From NCBI RefSeq assembly GCF_038002825.1, contig NZ_JBBODF010000001.1, positions 2,666,001 through 2,730,000 of the forward strand: a stretch of 64,000 nucleotides of DNA, in the 5' to 3' direction. The notes beneath the pieces were generated by a model. That model saw only the letters and a list, made by a program, of their open reading frames with translations, was not told the origin of the DNA and did not search any database. Position 1 is the stretch's first letter. Each line of letters opens with the position of its first letter. Source of the stretch: Paenibacillus sp. FSL H8-0048. Lineage in GTDB: Bacteria; Bacillota; Bacilli; Paenibacillales; Paenibacillaceae. The position numbers and the translations under genes were made by a program. Shown one piece after another: positions 16,309-24,571 of this stretch.

Positions 16309-17554
16309 AGGCAGATTGCGGAAGGCGCTGGAGCAGGCTCCGGTTAGACGGAAATCACGGGCTGGACGGGCACGGACCTGGGCCGCCACAGCTGCCGCAG
16401 CTATGGTACTGACGGTAGGGGTCTATCAGTATCCGGTATTGGCTTATTACGGCGGAAAGCTGTTCAGTCAAAGTGATCTGAGTACACTGAACTTTGCTGA
16501 AGTGGTTAAGCAGGGCTACGGACAAACGGTCAACCAAAGTGAAACCCTTAAGGACGGGACCATCTTCACGGTCAAAGATGTGATCGCAGACGACAATAAC
16601 CTGCTGATGCATTACAGTATACAGTATCCGCCCGGCCAGGTGTTTAAGGAGACGGACTTCTCCAATTACTCCTTCAGCAATATTAAAGGCTTGTTTACGG
16701 ACTCTGCTCCTACCGGAGGCAGCGGAGATTTCAACCCGGACAAGACAGGGTTCGAAGGAGTATACAAATTTGAGCCGGTCAGCCCTTTCTCCAGGAAGTT
16801 GACTGTGAATCTCATTGCAAAGCTGACCACCGGAGAAAGAATTCAATTTCCCGTCTCCTTCAAATATGACCCGAACCTTGCCATGAAAAGTATCCTGGTC
16901 GCCGATATTCATCAAGCCGTTCCGGTGGATCAAGGAACCGTATACTATGACACGATTACGGCTTCCCCCACGTCAACCATTGTAAAAGGACATTATAAGA
17001 TGGATAACGGGGAACATCCGCGATTCTCTGCTGCAACCAAACTATATGTCAATGGAATTGAAACGAATTTCCTGTCCATGAGGTCGGGTATCAATGAGAA
17101 AACGGGTGTCGCAGAGTTTCAGATTGAATATGATGCATTGCCGACAGACAAGCTGCAGAGTGTTGAACTTGTATTGGATAACTTCAGCGGATACCAGAAG
17201 GCCGGGCAGCCGATCCCGCTGGCCTCGCCCTCAGACCACTCCGTTACGGTCGGTCAGGAGAAGCTCTGGATTCGAAGTGTCACCAGGACTGCCGGCGGCT
17301 ATGATATCGTGATCGCCGGGAGACAATTCACCAGTCTGGATAAGGATAGCTTAGCGGTTCAGGCCGGTGGAACGACTGTGCCTGTATCCTCCATCTCCGA
17401 CTCGCGGCCCTGGGACCTGAAGAATGGCAACATCCTGCGGGAACGCACTTATTCCTTCCAGACACCAGAGAGACCGGAATTCCTGCAGATGGATGGTTTT
17501 CACTATATTAAGTTTTATAGACACACTATTCAGGTTCCTCTAGGGGACAAATAG
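16247..17554 (+). CDS. DUF4179 domain membrane protein, probable anti-sigma factor
   Basis: A cytoplasmic N-terminus of about 50 residues is followed by one membrane segment (TWAATAAAAMVLTVGVYQYPV, shortened here to its core AAAAMVLTVGVY) and a large extracellular beta-rich region with DUF4179-like and DUF5643-like features. In Firmicutes such proteins are encoded next to ECF sigma factors and bind them at the membrane. The ATG at 16247 is chosen because GGAGGTG lies 7 nt upstream; an earlier in-frame ATG at 16232 precedes that site. The gene overlaps the sigma gene by 62 bp. No ZAS zinc motif is visible, so the sigma-binding segment is of another type. Confidence 0.82.
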   Translation: MRTIEERLQEHQQTMTPSELEGRLRKALEQAPVRRKSRAGRARTWAATAAAAMVLTVGVYQYPVLAYYGGKLFSQSDLSTLNFAEVVKQGYGQTVNQSETLKDGTIFTVKDVIADDNNLLMHYSIQYPPGQVFKETDFSNYSFSNIKGLFTDSAPTGGSGDFNPDKTGFEGVYKFEPVSPFSRKLTVNLIAKLTTGERIQFPVSFKYDPNLAMKSILVADIHQAVPVDQGTVYYDTITASPTSTIVKGHYKMDNGEHPRFSAATKLYVNGIETNFLSMRSGINEKTGVAEFQIEYDALPTDKLQSVELVLDNFSGYQKAGQPIPLASPSDHSVTVGQEKLWIRSVTRTAGGYDIVIAGRQFTSLDKDSLAVQAGGTTVPVSSISDSRPWDLKNGNILRERTYSFQTPERPEFLQMDGFHYIKFYRHTIQVPLGDK

Positions 17555-17588
17555 GAGCGTACTTGCAGTAGCCGCTAGCTGCCAGCTC

Positions 17589-17822
17589 GGAAATCCTGCA
17601 CAAACTACAACAATGCTGCTCAGTGGAAGCGGCCTAACCGGAAATCCTGCACGAAATGCAACAATGTCAGCCCAACTAGCACCTTATCGTCCGAATTCCT
17701 GCAAAAGTTGCATCAATGCGCCATAGCCAGTAACAAATTTAGATAAATCCTGCAATTAGTGCAACAATGCGGCTAAATGGAAGCCGCCAGCTCGGAAATC
17801 CTGTACAAACAGCAGAGTACTG
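17589..17822. repeat. Degenerate repeat tract, five units about 51 bp apart
   Basis: The gap 17555-18010 has no gene. AAATCCTGC or a close form occurs at 17591, 17642, 17694, 17745 and 17796, spacing 51, 52, 51 and 51. Each is followed by a short TGCA-N5-TGCA-like symmetry and by CAATG or CAGAG. The intervening 25 bases are poorly conserved. The sequence differs from the 6065-6785 array although the period is the same. Function unknown. Confidence 0.85.
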
Positions 17823-17868
17823 TTACAGCGCACCTCCGTCTCCTTATCCTGATTCCGCTGCTCAGCAC

Positions 17869-17908
17869 CAAAAGTCCCGCTCCCCTTCCAAGGGTTGCGG
17901 GACTCTTT
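17869..17908 (-). terminator. Terminator of the GH43 operon
   Basis: Minus-strand stem AGTCCCGC / GCGGGACT with inner CCCTTGGAAGGGG pairing, followed by TTTTGG, 100 bp beyond the GH43 stop. Confidence 0.75.
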
Positions 17909-18010
17909 GCCTTTCACTCTATGCAGCCGGTAGCCCGCCTGCGGAGCGGCTTTCAACAGATGTCCGCAGTTCTTCGTGTTATCCCACTCTCTTCCCGGCT
18001 GAAATCCGCC

Positions 18011-18973
18011 CTACTTCACGCCATCCCTCACCGGCACGCCGAAATCCGGCGTACCGTCCGCGTTCCAGTGCAGGCGCTGGGCGCGGGTATGGCGGTTCGG
18101 ATCGTAGAGCGGGTCGCCGGTGATCTCCTTATAGTTACGGGCATGGTAAATCAGCACATCCCCGCCGTGCTCATCCACGGTGAAGCTGTTATGGCCCGGG
18201 CCGTATTGCCCGTTCTCTTCACTGGTCTGGAACACCGGCTCGGGATGCTTGGTCCAGGATGCAGCGTCCAGCAGATCGCTGTCCTCATCTGCGGTAAGCA
18301 GCCCCATGCAATAGTTGTGATCGGTGGCGCTGGCCGAGAAGCTCATGAAGATCCGGCCGCCCCGCTTCAGCACGGCAGCCCCTTCGTTTACCTTGAAGCC
18401 GATGACCTCCCAAGGATACTCAGGCGAAGAGATCATCGTCTGCGGACCCTTAAGCGTCCAGCCGTTCTCCATGGCTGAGATATACAGATTGGAGTTCCCG
18501 TCAATCTCTGGGTCCTTTTGCGCCCATACATAGTAATGCACGCCCCTATGCTCGAACGTTGTAGCGTCCAGCGCGAAGGATTCCCAGGCGGTTCTCACCT
18601 GCCCCTTCTCGGTCCACTCCCCTTCCAGCGGATTCGCTGAAGTATTCTCCAAGGCATACATCCTGTGGTCGAACAGCCCTTCCTTCGTCTCCGTGGTCCG
18701 GGCCGCCGCGAAGTAAATATACCATTTGCCGTCCATGTAATGAATTTCGGGTGCCCAGATATTAGCGCTGAGCGGGCCGCTCTCATATTTGCGCCAGGCC
18801 ACTACCGGCTGTGCTTCCCGAAGCCCCTCAATCGTTAACGCTCTGCGTACTTCAATCCGGTCATATTCCGGCACAGAAGCAGTGAAATAGTAATAGCCGT
18901 CGGTATGCTTGTATACCCAGGGATCTGCACGCTGTTCGACAAGCGGATTAGTGTACTCTCTATTTGTATTCAT
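18011..18973 (-). CDS. Glycoside hydrolase family 43 (arabinofuranosidase/arabinanase type)
   Basis: The 320-residue five-bladed beta-propeller protein has the GH43 acid triad: Asp17 (QRADPWVYK), Asp136 (ALDATTFEH) and Glu197 (KVNEGAAVLK). The block IWAPEIHYMDGKWYIYFAA is typical of alpha-L-arabinofuranosidase and exo-arabinanase subfamilies, perhaps subfamily 26. No signal peptide is present, so it acts on imported oligosaccharides. The ATG follows AAAGGAG. It is the last gene of a minus-strand operon behind the binding protein and two permeases, which suggests that these import the substrate. A specific linkage cannot be asserted. Confidence 0.85.
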   Translation of the reverse strand: MNTNREYTNPLVEQRADPWVYKHTDGYYYFTASVPEYDRIEVRRALTIEGLREAQPVVAWRKYESGPLSANIWAPEIHYMDGKWYIYFAAARTTETKEGLFDHRMYALENTSANPLEGEWTEKGQVRTAWESFALDATTFEHRGVHYYVWAQKDPEIDGNSNLYISAMENGWTLKGPQTMISSPEYPWEVIGFKVNEGAAVLKRGGRIFMSFSASATDHNYCMGLLTADEDSDLLDAASWTKHPEPVFQTSEENGQYGPGHNSFTVDEHGGDVLIYHARNYKEITGDPLYDPNRHTRAQRLHWNADGTPDFGVPVRDGVK

Positions 18974-19004
18974 TATGGTTTCTCCTTTGGTGGTCTTGTC
19001 TGTG

Positions 19005-19841
19005 TCAGCCCTTCACTCCGGAAATGGCAACAGATTCAATAATTTGCTTTTGGAAAACAAGGAAAATAATCAGCATCGGCAGCAGGGCAATAATCGAAGC
19101 CGCCATAATCAGCGGATAGTCCGTTTGGATTGCATAGGTCGCATTGAAGTTGGCGATGACCAGCTGAAGTGTCTGCTTCTCCGGTGAATTCAGATAGATG
19201 ATCGGAGACAGGTAGTCGTTCCAGATGCCCATGAACCACAGGATCAGCTGTGCCGCCACTGCCGGCTTGATCAGCGGAAAAGTGATGGAGCTGTACAGAC
19301 GGAAGTACGAGCTTCCGTCGATTTTGGCCGCTTCGATAATCGCATTCGGCACACTGCTGAGATACTGCCGCAGGAAGAAGATCATCACGATATTACCGAA
19401 TAAGCCCGGCACAATCAGCGGCAGCAGTGTGTCAATCCAGCCCAGCTTCGAGAACATGAAGAACTGCGGAATCATGACTGCCGGATACGGAATCATCAGG
19501 GATGAGAGCATCAGCAGGAATATTTTATTTTTACCCGGAAACCGCAATTTAGCAAAGGAAAACGCCGCAAGACTGGAGGTGAACGTACCAACGATCGTTA
19601 CCGTGACGGCGATAATCAAGCTGTTCTTGATCCCGCTCAGCAGCGGGCCCGCCTCCCAGATCTCACTGTATTTATCGAAATGGAACGGCCGCGGAATCCA
19701 CACCGGAGGCAGAGCGAACACATCCTGCTTATCCTTGAACGAGGTGGACAGCATCCAGAGCAGCGGGCCGATCATGAACACCGCGCCGATTAAAAGTAGA
19801 ACAAAAATAATGCTATGGGTAACTCTTCTTCTGCTCGTCAT
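19005..19841 (-). CDS. Sugar ABC transporter permease (MalG/MsmG type)
   Basis: The 278-residue protein has about six membrane segments and the EAA loop near residue 170 (IIEAAKIDGSSYFRLY) that docks the ATPase. It belongs to the CUT1 carbohydrate importer family. It pairs with the permease at 19866 and the binding protein at 20917. No ATPase gene is present in the locus, so a shared MsmX-like ATPase is expected to energise it. The GH43 gene follows 31 bp after its stop, so the four genes form one operon. Confidence 0.9.
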   Translation of the reverse strand: MTSRRRVTHSIIFVLLLIGAVFMIGPLLWMLSTSFKDKQDVFALPPVWIPRPFHFDKYSEIWEAGPLLSGIKNSLIIAVTVTIVGTFTSSLAAFSFAKLRFPGKNKIFLLMLSSLMIPYPAVMIPQFFMFSKLGWIDTLLPLIVPGLFGNIVMIFFLRQYLSSVPNAIIEAAKIDGSSYFRLYSSITFPLIKPAVAAQLILWFMGIWNDYLSPIIYLNSPEKQTLQLVIANFNATYAIQTDYPLIMAASIIALLPMLIIFLVFQKQIIESVAISGVKG

Positions 19842-19865
19842 ATTTATGGTCTCCTCCCTCTTCGG

Positions 19866-20756
19866 TTAATCGACATCGAACGATTGCTTCTCGTTCATTC
19901 GGAATTGGATAAGAGTCACAACAAATATGAACACGCCGAGGAATACTGCCATAGCAGAGGCATAGCCCATCTGGAAGTTGCCGAAGGCTTTTTGCCAAAT
20001 GTAGAACACCACGGAGGCTGAAGCATATTCAGGCCCGCCTGTAGGGGTCATAATGTTCATCTCGGTAAAAATTTGCGATCCTCCAATAATATTGGTCACG
20101 ATGATGAAAAACGTTACCGGGCGCACCATCGGCCAGGTGATATGCCAGAAGGACTTGAAGCCATTCGCCCCGTCCAGCTCCGCCGCTTCATAATAAGATC
20201 TGGAGACACTCTGCAGCGCCGCCAGATAGAGCAGCATCGTATAACCGAGGCCCTTCCATACTGCCATAATGATCAGCGCCGGCTTGACCGTATATTTATT
20301 CGCCATCCAGTTCGGCCCGCTGATTCCGAAGAGATCGAGGAACTGGTTGACGAGACCATAATCACCGTTATAGGCCCAGTTCCACATGATCGATACTGCG
20401 GCCAGAGAAGAAATAACCGGAACATAATAGATGACCCGGAATGCTGTAGTCCCGGGCACCCCCCGGTTCAGCCCAAGTGCCAGCAGCAGCGCCAGCGTAA
20501 TGCCGATCGGAATGCCAAGCATCATGAACAAGGTATTGAATAAGGCCTTATGGAACAGCTCATCCGACCACAGATCCTTGAAGTTGCCTAGGCCGATGAA
20601 GTTCATCTGGCCGAGCCCATCCCAATCCGTGAATGAGCCATAGATTGAATAAATCATCGGGTAGAGCGTAAATATCAGCAGTCCCAGCAGCGGAGGCAGG
20701 ATAAACAGAAATCCGTAGATTTTCTCCTTGCGGTACAAATTGGACTTAGCGTTCAT
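19866..20756 (-). CDS. Sugar ABC transporter permease (MalF/MsmF type)
   Basis: The protein has six predicted membrane segments, starting with IYGFLFILPPLLGLLIFTLY, and an EAA loop (YYEAAELDGANGFKSFWHI). It is the first permease of the CUT1 pair. The start is set at ATG 20756 because GAGGTGA lies just upstream; an in-frame GTG at 20765 overlaps that site. A stem-loop at 20844-20887 separates it from the binding protein gene, a common arrangement that allows more binding protein than permease to be made. Confidence 0.9.
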   Translation of the reverse strand: MNAKSNLYRKEKIYGFLFILPPLLGLLIFTLYPMIYSIYGSFTDWDGLGQMNFIGLGNFKDLWSDELFHKALFNTLFMMLGIPIGITLALLLALGLNRGVPGTTAFRVIYYVPVISSLAAVSIMWNWAYNGDYGLVNQFLDLFGISGPNWMANKYTVKPALIIMAVWKGLGYTMLLYLAALQSVSRSYYEAAELDGANGFKSFWHITWPMVRPVTFFIIVTNIIGGSQIFTEMNIMTPTGGPEYASASVVFYIWQKAFGNFQMGYASAMAVFLGVFIFVVTLIQFRMNEKQSFDVD

Positions 20757-20843
20757 TAGAATCACCTCAAATTCGGATAGTCCATAACTTTCCCCCAGAT
20801 ACTTTGCGGGGTTCCCAAAATATATACAAGTTTATCTCAGAAT

Positions 20844-20887
20844 AAAGTGATGCCGGCCCGCTGTTACAGGAGACCGAGCATCACTTT
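20844..20887 (-). terminator. Intra-operon stem-loop between binding protein and permease genes
   Basis: AAAGTGATGC and GCATCACTTT pair perfectly across a 24-nt loop, 30 bp after the binding-protein stop. It probably attenuates transcription into the permease genes or protects the upstream mRNA. Confidence 0.7.
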
Positions 20888-20916
20888 GTATGCTAGATAA
20901 GAACGGTTTATACCCC

Positions 20917-22314
20917 TTATTTCTTGGATTTCGCCTCTTGCTCGACCGCTTTATCCAGCAGCTTTTGCATCTTCGGCTGTTCCGCCTTCACATATTCCTC
21001 CGGGGTAACCTTACCGTCAAGCACCGGCTGGATGTCCGTGTAGAACAGGTTATACCATTCAGCATTGTACGTGTAGTGGCCAGGCAGCACCCGTCCGTAT
21101 TCATTCACAACCTGGAGGAATTCTTCCTTGTTCGCCGGTTTGGTCGTAGTATCAGCGGCCCATTCCTTAGCCATATCCATCAGGTTCGGGATTTGCACCT
21201 TAGCCTTCACCAGCGCTTCCATTCCCTCCTTGGAGGCCGTCAGATAGTTGATCAGATCCACGGCTTCATCGGGATGCTTGGTTTTGGCGGAAGCACCGAT
21301 ACCGAGTGAGCCGGTCCATGTTGCGGATTTGCCTGTGGAGCCGGCAGGATAAGGAATCAGGTCATAATCGAAGGGCAGCTTCTCGTAAGTGCTCATATCC
21401 CACGGACCTACCGGGAAAAAGGCCATTTCACCTTTCATCCAGCGCTGGTAGGTATCGAGTGTCTGAGCCTGCTCCGTAGATGGAGTAATGCCGTATTTCA
21501 GCTGCATGTCGGCGAAGAATTGCAGGGCTTCGATAAACTTGGGATCATCAATGGTAACCTTGGTCTTGGTAGCATCCAGCCAGTCCGCCCCGTTGCTCCA
21601 GACGAAGGAAGGCAAGGCCCATTGCACGTTGAAGCCCGCACCGAATTGATCCAGCTTGCCGTCTCCGTCCTTGTCAATCGTCAGCTGCTGAGCGACTTTG
21701 ATGAATTCATCCCAGGTGTAAGGTTTGTCTTTGTCCGGCAGCGGGATACCCGCAGCTTCGAACATGGTCTTGTTATAGCCGAGTGCAAAAGGGCCTACGT
21801 CCTTAGGCATCCCGTAGAGATTCCCTTGCCCGGCCATGCTGCCGTCGTAACGGTACAGATCCACGCCATATTTCCAGATGTTATTCAAATCAATGTTAGG
21901 GTTCTTCTCCACATAGCTGGTCAGGTCCAGCAGCACGCCGCTGTTCACATAAGCCTTCAGGTCACCGGATTCAAAATAGAATACGTCCGGCACGCTGTTC
22001 CCGGTAATAGAGGCTTTCAGCTTAGTCGCATATTGATCTGCCGCAGTCACAACGATCTTAACCTTGACGTTCGGATGATCGGCTTCATATTTTTTCACAA
22101 CACCTTCATAAGCCTTCTGCTCATCGGTTCCCCCACGGAACATGAAGGTAAGATTCTTGGTTTCCTTGGAATCCTTGCTGCCGGCATTCGCCGTAGCTTC
22201 GCTTCCGCTATTGCCCCCGGATGATGCATTGTTCTTCCCGCCGCAGCCTGTAAGTACAACCGATACCATCAGAACCAACGACAGCAGTGTGAACCAGCCC
22301 TTTTTCTTTAACAC
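20917..22314 (-). CDS. Sugar ABC transporter substrate-binding lipoprotein
   Basis: The 465-residue protein is a family-1 extracellular solute-binding protein. It starts with a lipoprotein signal ([14 protein letters not shown]) in which Cys24 is the lipid anchor, followed by a Gly/Ser/Asn-rich linker. The mature fold features [19 protein letters not shown] and [16 protein letters not shown], typical for oligosaccharide binding proteins. The GTG start follows AGGAGGGG. The substrate is probably an arabino-oligosaccharide, inferred only from the GH43 gene in the same operon. Confidence 0.9.
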   Translation of the reverse strand: MLKKKGWFTLLSLVLMVSVVLTGCGGKNNASSGGNSGSEATANAGSKDSKETKNLTFMFRGGTDEQKAYEGVVKKYEADHPNVKVKIVVTAADQYATKLKASITGNSVPDVFYFESGDLKAYVNSGVLLDLTSYVEKNPNIDLNNIWKYGVDLYRYDGSMAGQGNLYGMPKDVGPFALGYNKTMFEAAGIPLPDKDKPYTWDEFIKVAQQLTIDKDGDGKLDQFGAGFNVQWALPSFVWSNGADWLDATKTKVTIDDPKFIEALQFFADMQLKYGITPSTEQAQTLDTYQRWMKGEMAFFPVGPWDMSTYEKLPFDYDLIPYPAGSTGKSATWTGSLGIGASAKTKHPDEAVDLINYLTASKEGMEALVKAKVQIPNLMDMAKEWAADTTTKPANKEEFLQVVNEYGRVLPGHYTYNAEWYNLFYTDIQPVLDGKVTPEEYVKAEQPKMQKLLDKAVEQEAKSKK

Positions 22315-22346
22315 TGTAACCCCTCCTAGGATTTGCTGAGCAACTC

Positions 22347-22359
22347 GATTGATACAATC
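22347..22359. promoter_or_regulatory. Inverted repeat in the binding-protein leader
   Basis: GATTGATACAATC has perfect 5-bp arms. Two further short inverted repeats lie upstream: GGTAG-TTCAAG-CTACC (22392-22407) and AATTGAGAAACAATT (22441-22455). The divergent winged-helix regulator could use one of them. A TATAAT at 22715-22720 may be the -10 box of the regulator gene, without a good -35 box. Otherwise the gap 22315-22773 is plain AT-rich sequence. Confidence 0.4.
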
Positions 22360-22773
22360 TATATAGAAGAACTAGGAACCTCACCGGCTCTGGTAGTTCA
22401 AGCTACCGTGTGATGCATATGCTTCATACTTTAATTAAATAATTGAGAAACAATTGAATGTATTCGCTTACAGGTATAAAATAGCATATATAAAGCGGAG
22501 TGTAAATATAAAAGTATAAATCTTTTTAAATAAACTCAAACTAAACGTTGCTTATTGTCCTTTTACTGAAAAAAATCATTCAATATTGACTTAACAGCGC
22601 ATTGAGTGTTCACATTTATATAAAATAAATAGGCTTTAATTTTTACTTTTAGCTTAAATTTAATCGTTATCTACAAATAAAGGCAGAATACTTTCCTTTT
22701 AGGGCGGGTTAGTTTATAATTTTATAAAATAGTTTCGATTCTCATGACCTTAGTGGAAGAAGGTACCCTAAAT

Positions 22774-23733
22774 ATGATTTATATTAAAGATCTGATGAGC
22801 GGGATTGATATCTTCAAGGCGCTCAGCTCGGAAATCCGCATCCAGATTCTGGAGCTGCTGGCGACCAATCAGGCCCTGAATCTCAATGAAATTGCCAAGA
22901 AGCTGAATCTCAGCAACGGGGCGATTACAATGCATATCAAGAAGCTGGAGGAGAGCGGCTTAATTGAGATTAATACTGCCGTAGGCAAGCACGGAATTCA
23001 GAAGGTCTGCTACCTGAATAAGGATAAGCTGATGGTGGATCTGCGGAGCAAGGATGTGGATAATCTGTACGAGGTCGAGATTCAGGTGGGCCATTACAGT
23101 AATTATCAGGCCGTTCCGACCTGCGGTCTGGCCACCAAGGACAGCATCATTGGGGACTTCGATGAGCCGCGTTACTTCGCCGATCCCCAACGGATCGATT
23201 CCGAGATCATCTGGATGGCCGAAGGCTTCCTGGAGTACCGCATCCCTAACTATCTCAAAGCCAACCAGACCTTCCGGGAAATCCAGTTCTCCATGGAGAT
23301 TGGCTCCGAGGCTCCCGGGTTCAACGACAATTACCCCTCGGATCTGTACTTCTATGTGAACGGCATCGAGATCGGCTTCTGGACCAGCCCCGGGGACTTC
23401 GGCGACATGCGCGGCACCTTCAACCCGGACTGGTGGCCTCCCCATCTCAACCAGTATGGCATGCTGAAGCTGATCCGCATTAATCAGGAGGGCAGCTTCA
23501 TTGACGGCTGCCGCATCTCTGACATCACCTTGGATGACATTAAGCTGGATTACAAGAGCGAGCTGACCTTCCGTATTGCCGTCACCGACAAGCCGGTCAA
23601 CAAGCGCGGCTTGACCATCTACGGCAAGCATTTCGGCAATTACAGCCAGGATCTGCTGGCGCGTGTGCTCTACAATGTGCATGAGGTCGAAGACCCTTCC
23701 GGCCAGGCGACTACAGCGGGAGTGGCAGATTGA
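22774..23733 (+). CDS. ArsR-like winged-helix transcriptional regulator with large C-terminal domain
   Basis: The first 80 residues form a winged helix (FKALSSEIRIQILELLATN, then LNLSNGAITMHIKKLEESG) of ArsR type. The remaining 240 residues are unusual for ArsR, which is normally about 100 residues. They look beta-rich (WTSPGDFGDMRGTFNPDWWP) and could bind a carbohydrate ligand. There is no metal-binding cysteine cluster. The ATG at 22774 is preferred because it gives the usual N-terminus; the frame extends to 22744 without a clear ribosome site. It diverges from the GH43/ABC operon and is its probable regulator. Confidence 0.82.
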   Translation: MIYIKDLMSGIDIFKALSSEIRIQILELLATNQALNLNEIAKKLNLSNGAITMHIKKLEESGLIEINTAVGKHGIQKVCYLNKDKLMVDLRSKDVDNLYEVEIQVGHYSNYQAVPTCGLATKDSIIGDFDEPRYFADPQRIDSEIIWMAEGFLEYRIPNYLKANQTFREIQFSMEIGSEAPGFNDNYPSDLYFYVNGIEIGFWTSPGDFGDMRGTFNPDWWPPHLNQYGMLKLIRINQEGSFIDGCRISDITLDDIKLDYKSELTFRIAVTDKPVNKRGLTIYGKHFGNYSQDLLARVLYNVHEVEDPSGQATTAGVAD

Positions 23734-23850
23734 TCGTTTATAACAGACAGCCGCTCCCTGCCGCCGCTGGTATAAACTCGAAGTATAATTGTCCCGGCCT
23801 TAACCCACACTAACGAATGTCTTTCAAACTACCGTGAGGGAGTGTTTCGA

Positions 23851-24009
23851 ATGCGTGAAGGGTTAATACCAGCCGTACTGGGGACCGTAGTTACTGCTTC
23901 GAGTGCAGCTTTTCTGGGAAGCAGATATAAGATCGCGGCAACCGGCATTCTTGGATTTGGTCTGGCGCATATTGTACTCGGCACCATCGATTTGTTCGAA
24001 CACCGGTAA
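23851..24009 (+). CDS. Small hydrophobic protein (52 residues)
   Basis: A 53-codon frame starts at ATG 23851, 10 nt after GAGGGAG, and ends at TAA 24009. The product is almost entirely membrane-compatible: IPAVLGTVVTASSAAFLG and ATGILGFGLAHIVLGTID form two Gly/Ala-rich segments separated by the basic SRYK, and the tail LFEHR is charged. A very strong terminator follows 17 bp later, which supports a real single-gene transcript. I do not recognise a named family; it resembles small two-segment membrane proteins of Bacillales. Confidence 0.7.
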   Translation: MREGLIPAVLGTVVTASSAAFLGSRYKIAATGILGFGLAHIVLGTIDLFEHR

Positions 24010-24025
24010 GCCTACTTGGAAGATG

Positions 24026-24058
24026 ACCAGACCCTATCCATCGGATAGGGTCTGGTTT
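24026..24058 (+). terminator. Terminator of the small membrane protein gene
   Basis: A perfect 13-bp stem, CCAGACCCTATCC / GGATAGGGTCTGG, with a 3-nt loop, followed by TTTGC. Confidence 0.8.
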
Positions 24059-24110
24059 GCTGTGTTGTGCGGGAAGGAGCCGCTATACACCTCGTGCCCA
24101 GCTCGTTGCA

Positions 24111-24295
24111 CCTTAATTCGCTGAAAATAGGCTAACGGCGGGAGTGAGGGGCAGAAGTGCCCCTGAATTCGCTGAAAGTGGGCTGTCGGCGGGAATGAGG
24201 GGCAGAAGCTAGCATTCGGTTTTTCGCACACAGTTGGTCTATGTACCAGTCACGCCGATTGTATGCTGTTTTCCACATACATTTGGTCCATATCA
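24111..24295. repeat. Degenerate 51-bp-spaced repeats, including relatives of the 6-kb hairpin unit
   Basis: AATTCGCTGAAA occurs at 24115 and 24166, exactly 51 bp apart, each inside a unit ending GAGGGGCAGAAG. About 50 bp on, ATTCGGTTTTTCGCACACAG (from 24214) and then GATTGTATGCTGTTTTCC plus ACATACATTTGGTCC (from 24257) are clearly related to the hairpin unit of the 6065-6785 array. The tract therefore combines two unit types in nearly the same register. Confidence 0.75.
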
Positions 24296-24302
24296 AGATC
24301 AA

Positions 24303-24336
24303 AGAAGGCCCTTACCCAATTCAGGTAAGGACCTCC
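24303..24336 (-). terminator. Stem-loop in the 24.3-kb gap
   Basis: GGCCCTTACC and GGTAAGGACC pair with one mismatch. It sits between repeat elements and could terminate transcripts from either side. Confidence 0.4.
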
Positions 24337-24406
24337 CATACAACCTCAACCATATATGAAGCTCTAAAGAATTTAACAAGAAGAAGCAAAAAGGAACGGA
24401 GGGGAA

Positions 24407-24514
24407 ATTTGGAACTGTAGGAGCGGGAGCGTCCGCCTTTGTCTGCGGATTTCTACCGCGAGCAGCGGTATTAAATCAAGAAATCTGCAGACAACAGCGG
24501 CCGGAAGTCCAAAT
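24407..24514. repeat. Structured intergenic element with nested inverted repeats
   Basis: Outer arms ATTTGGAACT (24407-24416) and AGTCCAAAT (24506-24514) enclose a second pair, GTCTGCGGATTTCT (24441-24454) and AGAAATCTGCAGAC (24479-24492, one mismatch). Inside is a hairpin TACCGC/GCGGTA (24454-24470). The layout suggests a folded RNA or a mobile palindromic unit. From memory it resembles a dispersed element of Paenibacillus genomes, which was not verified. No ORF fits. Confidence 0.65.
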
Positions 24515-24571
24515 GTTCTCCGCAGAGACGATTACGCTTCAAGGTTTCTTTCGCAGCTTCATTTCGCAGCC

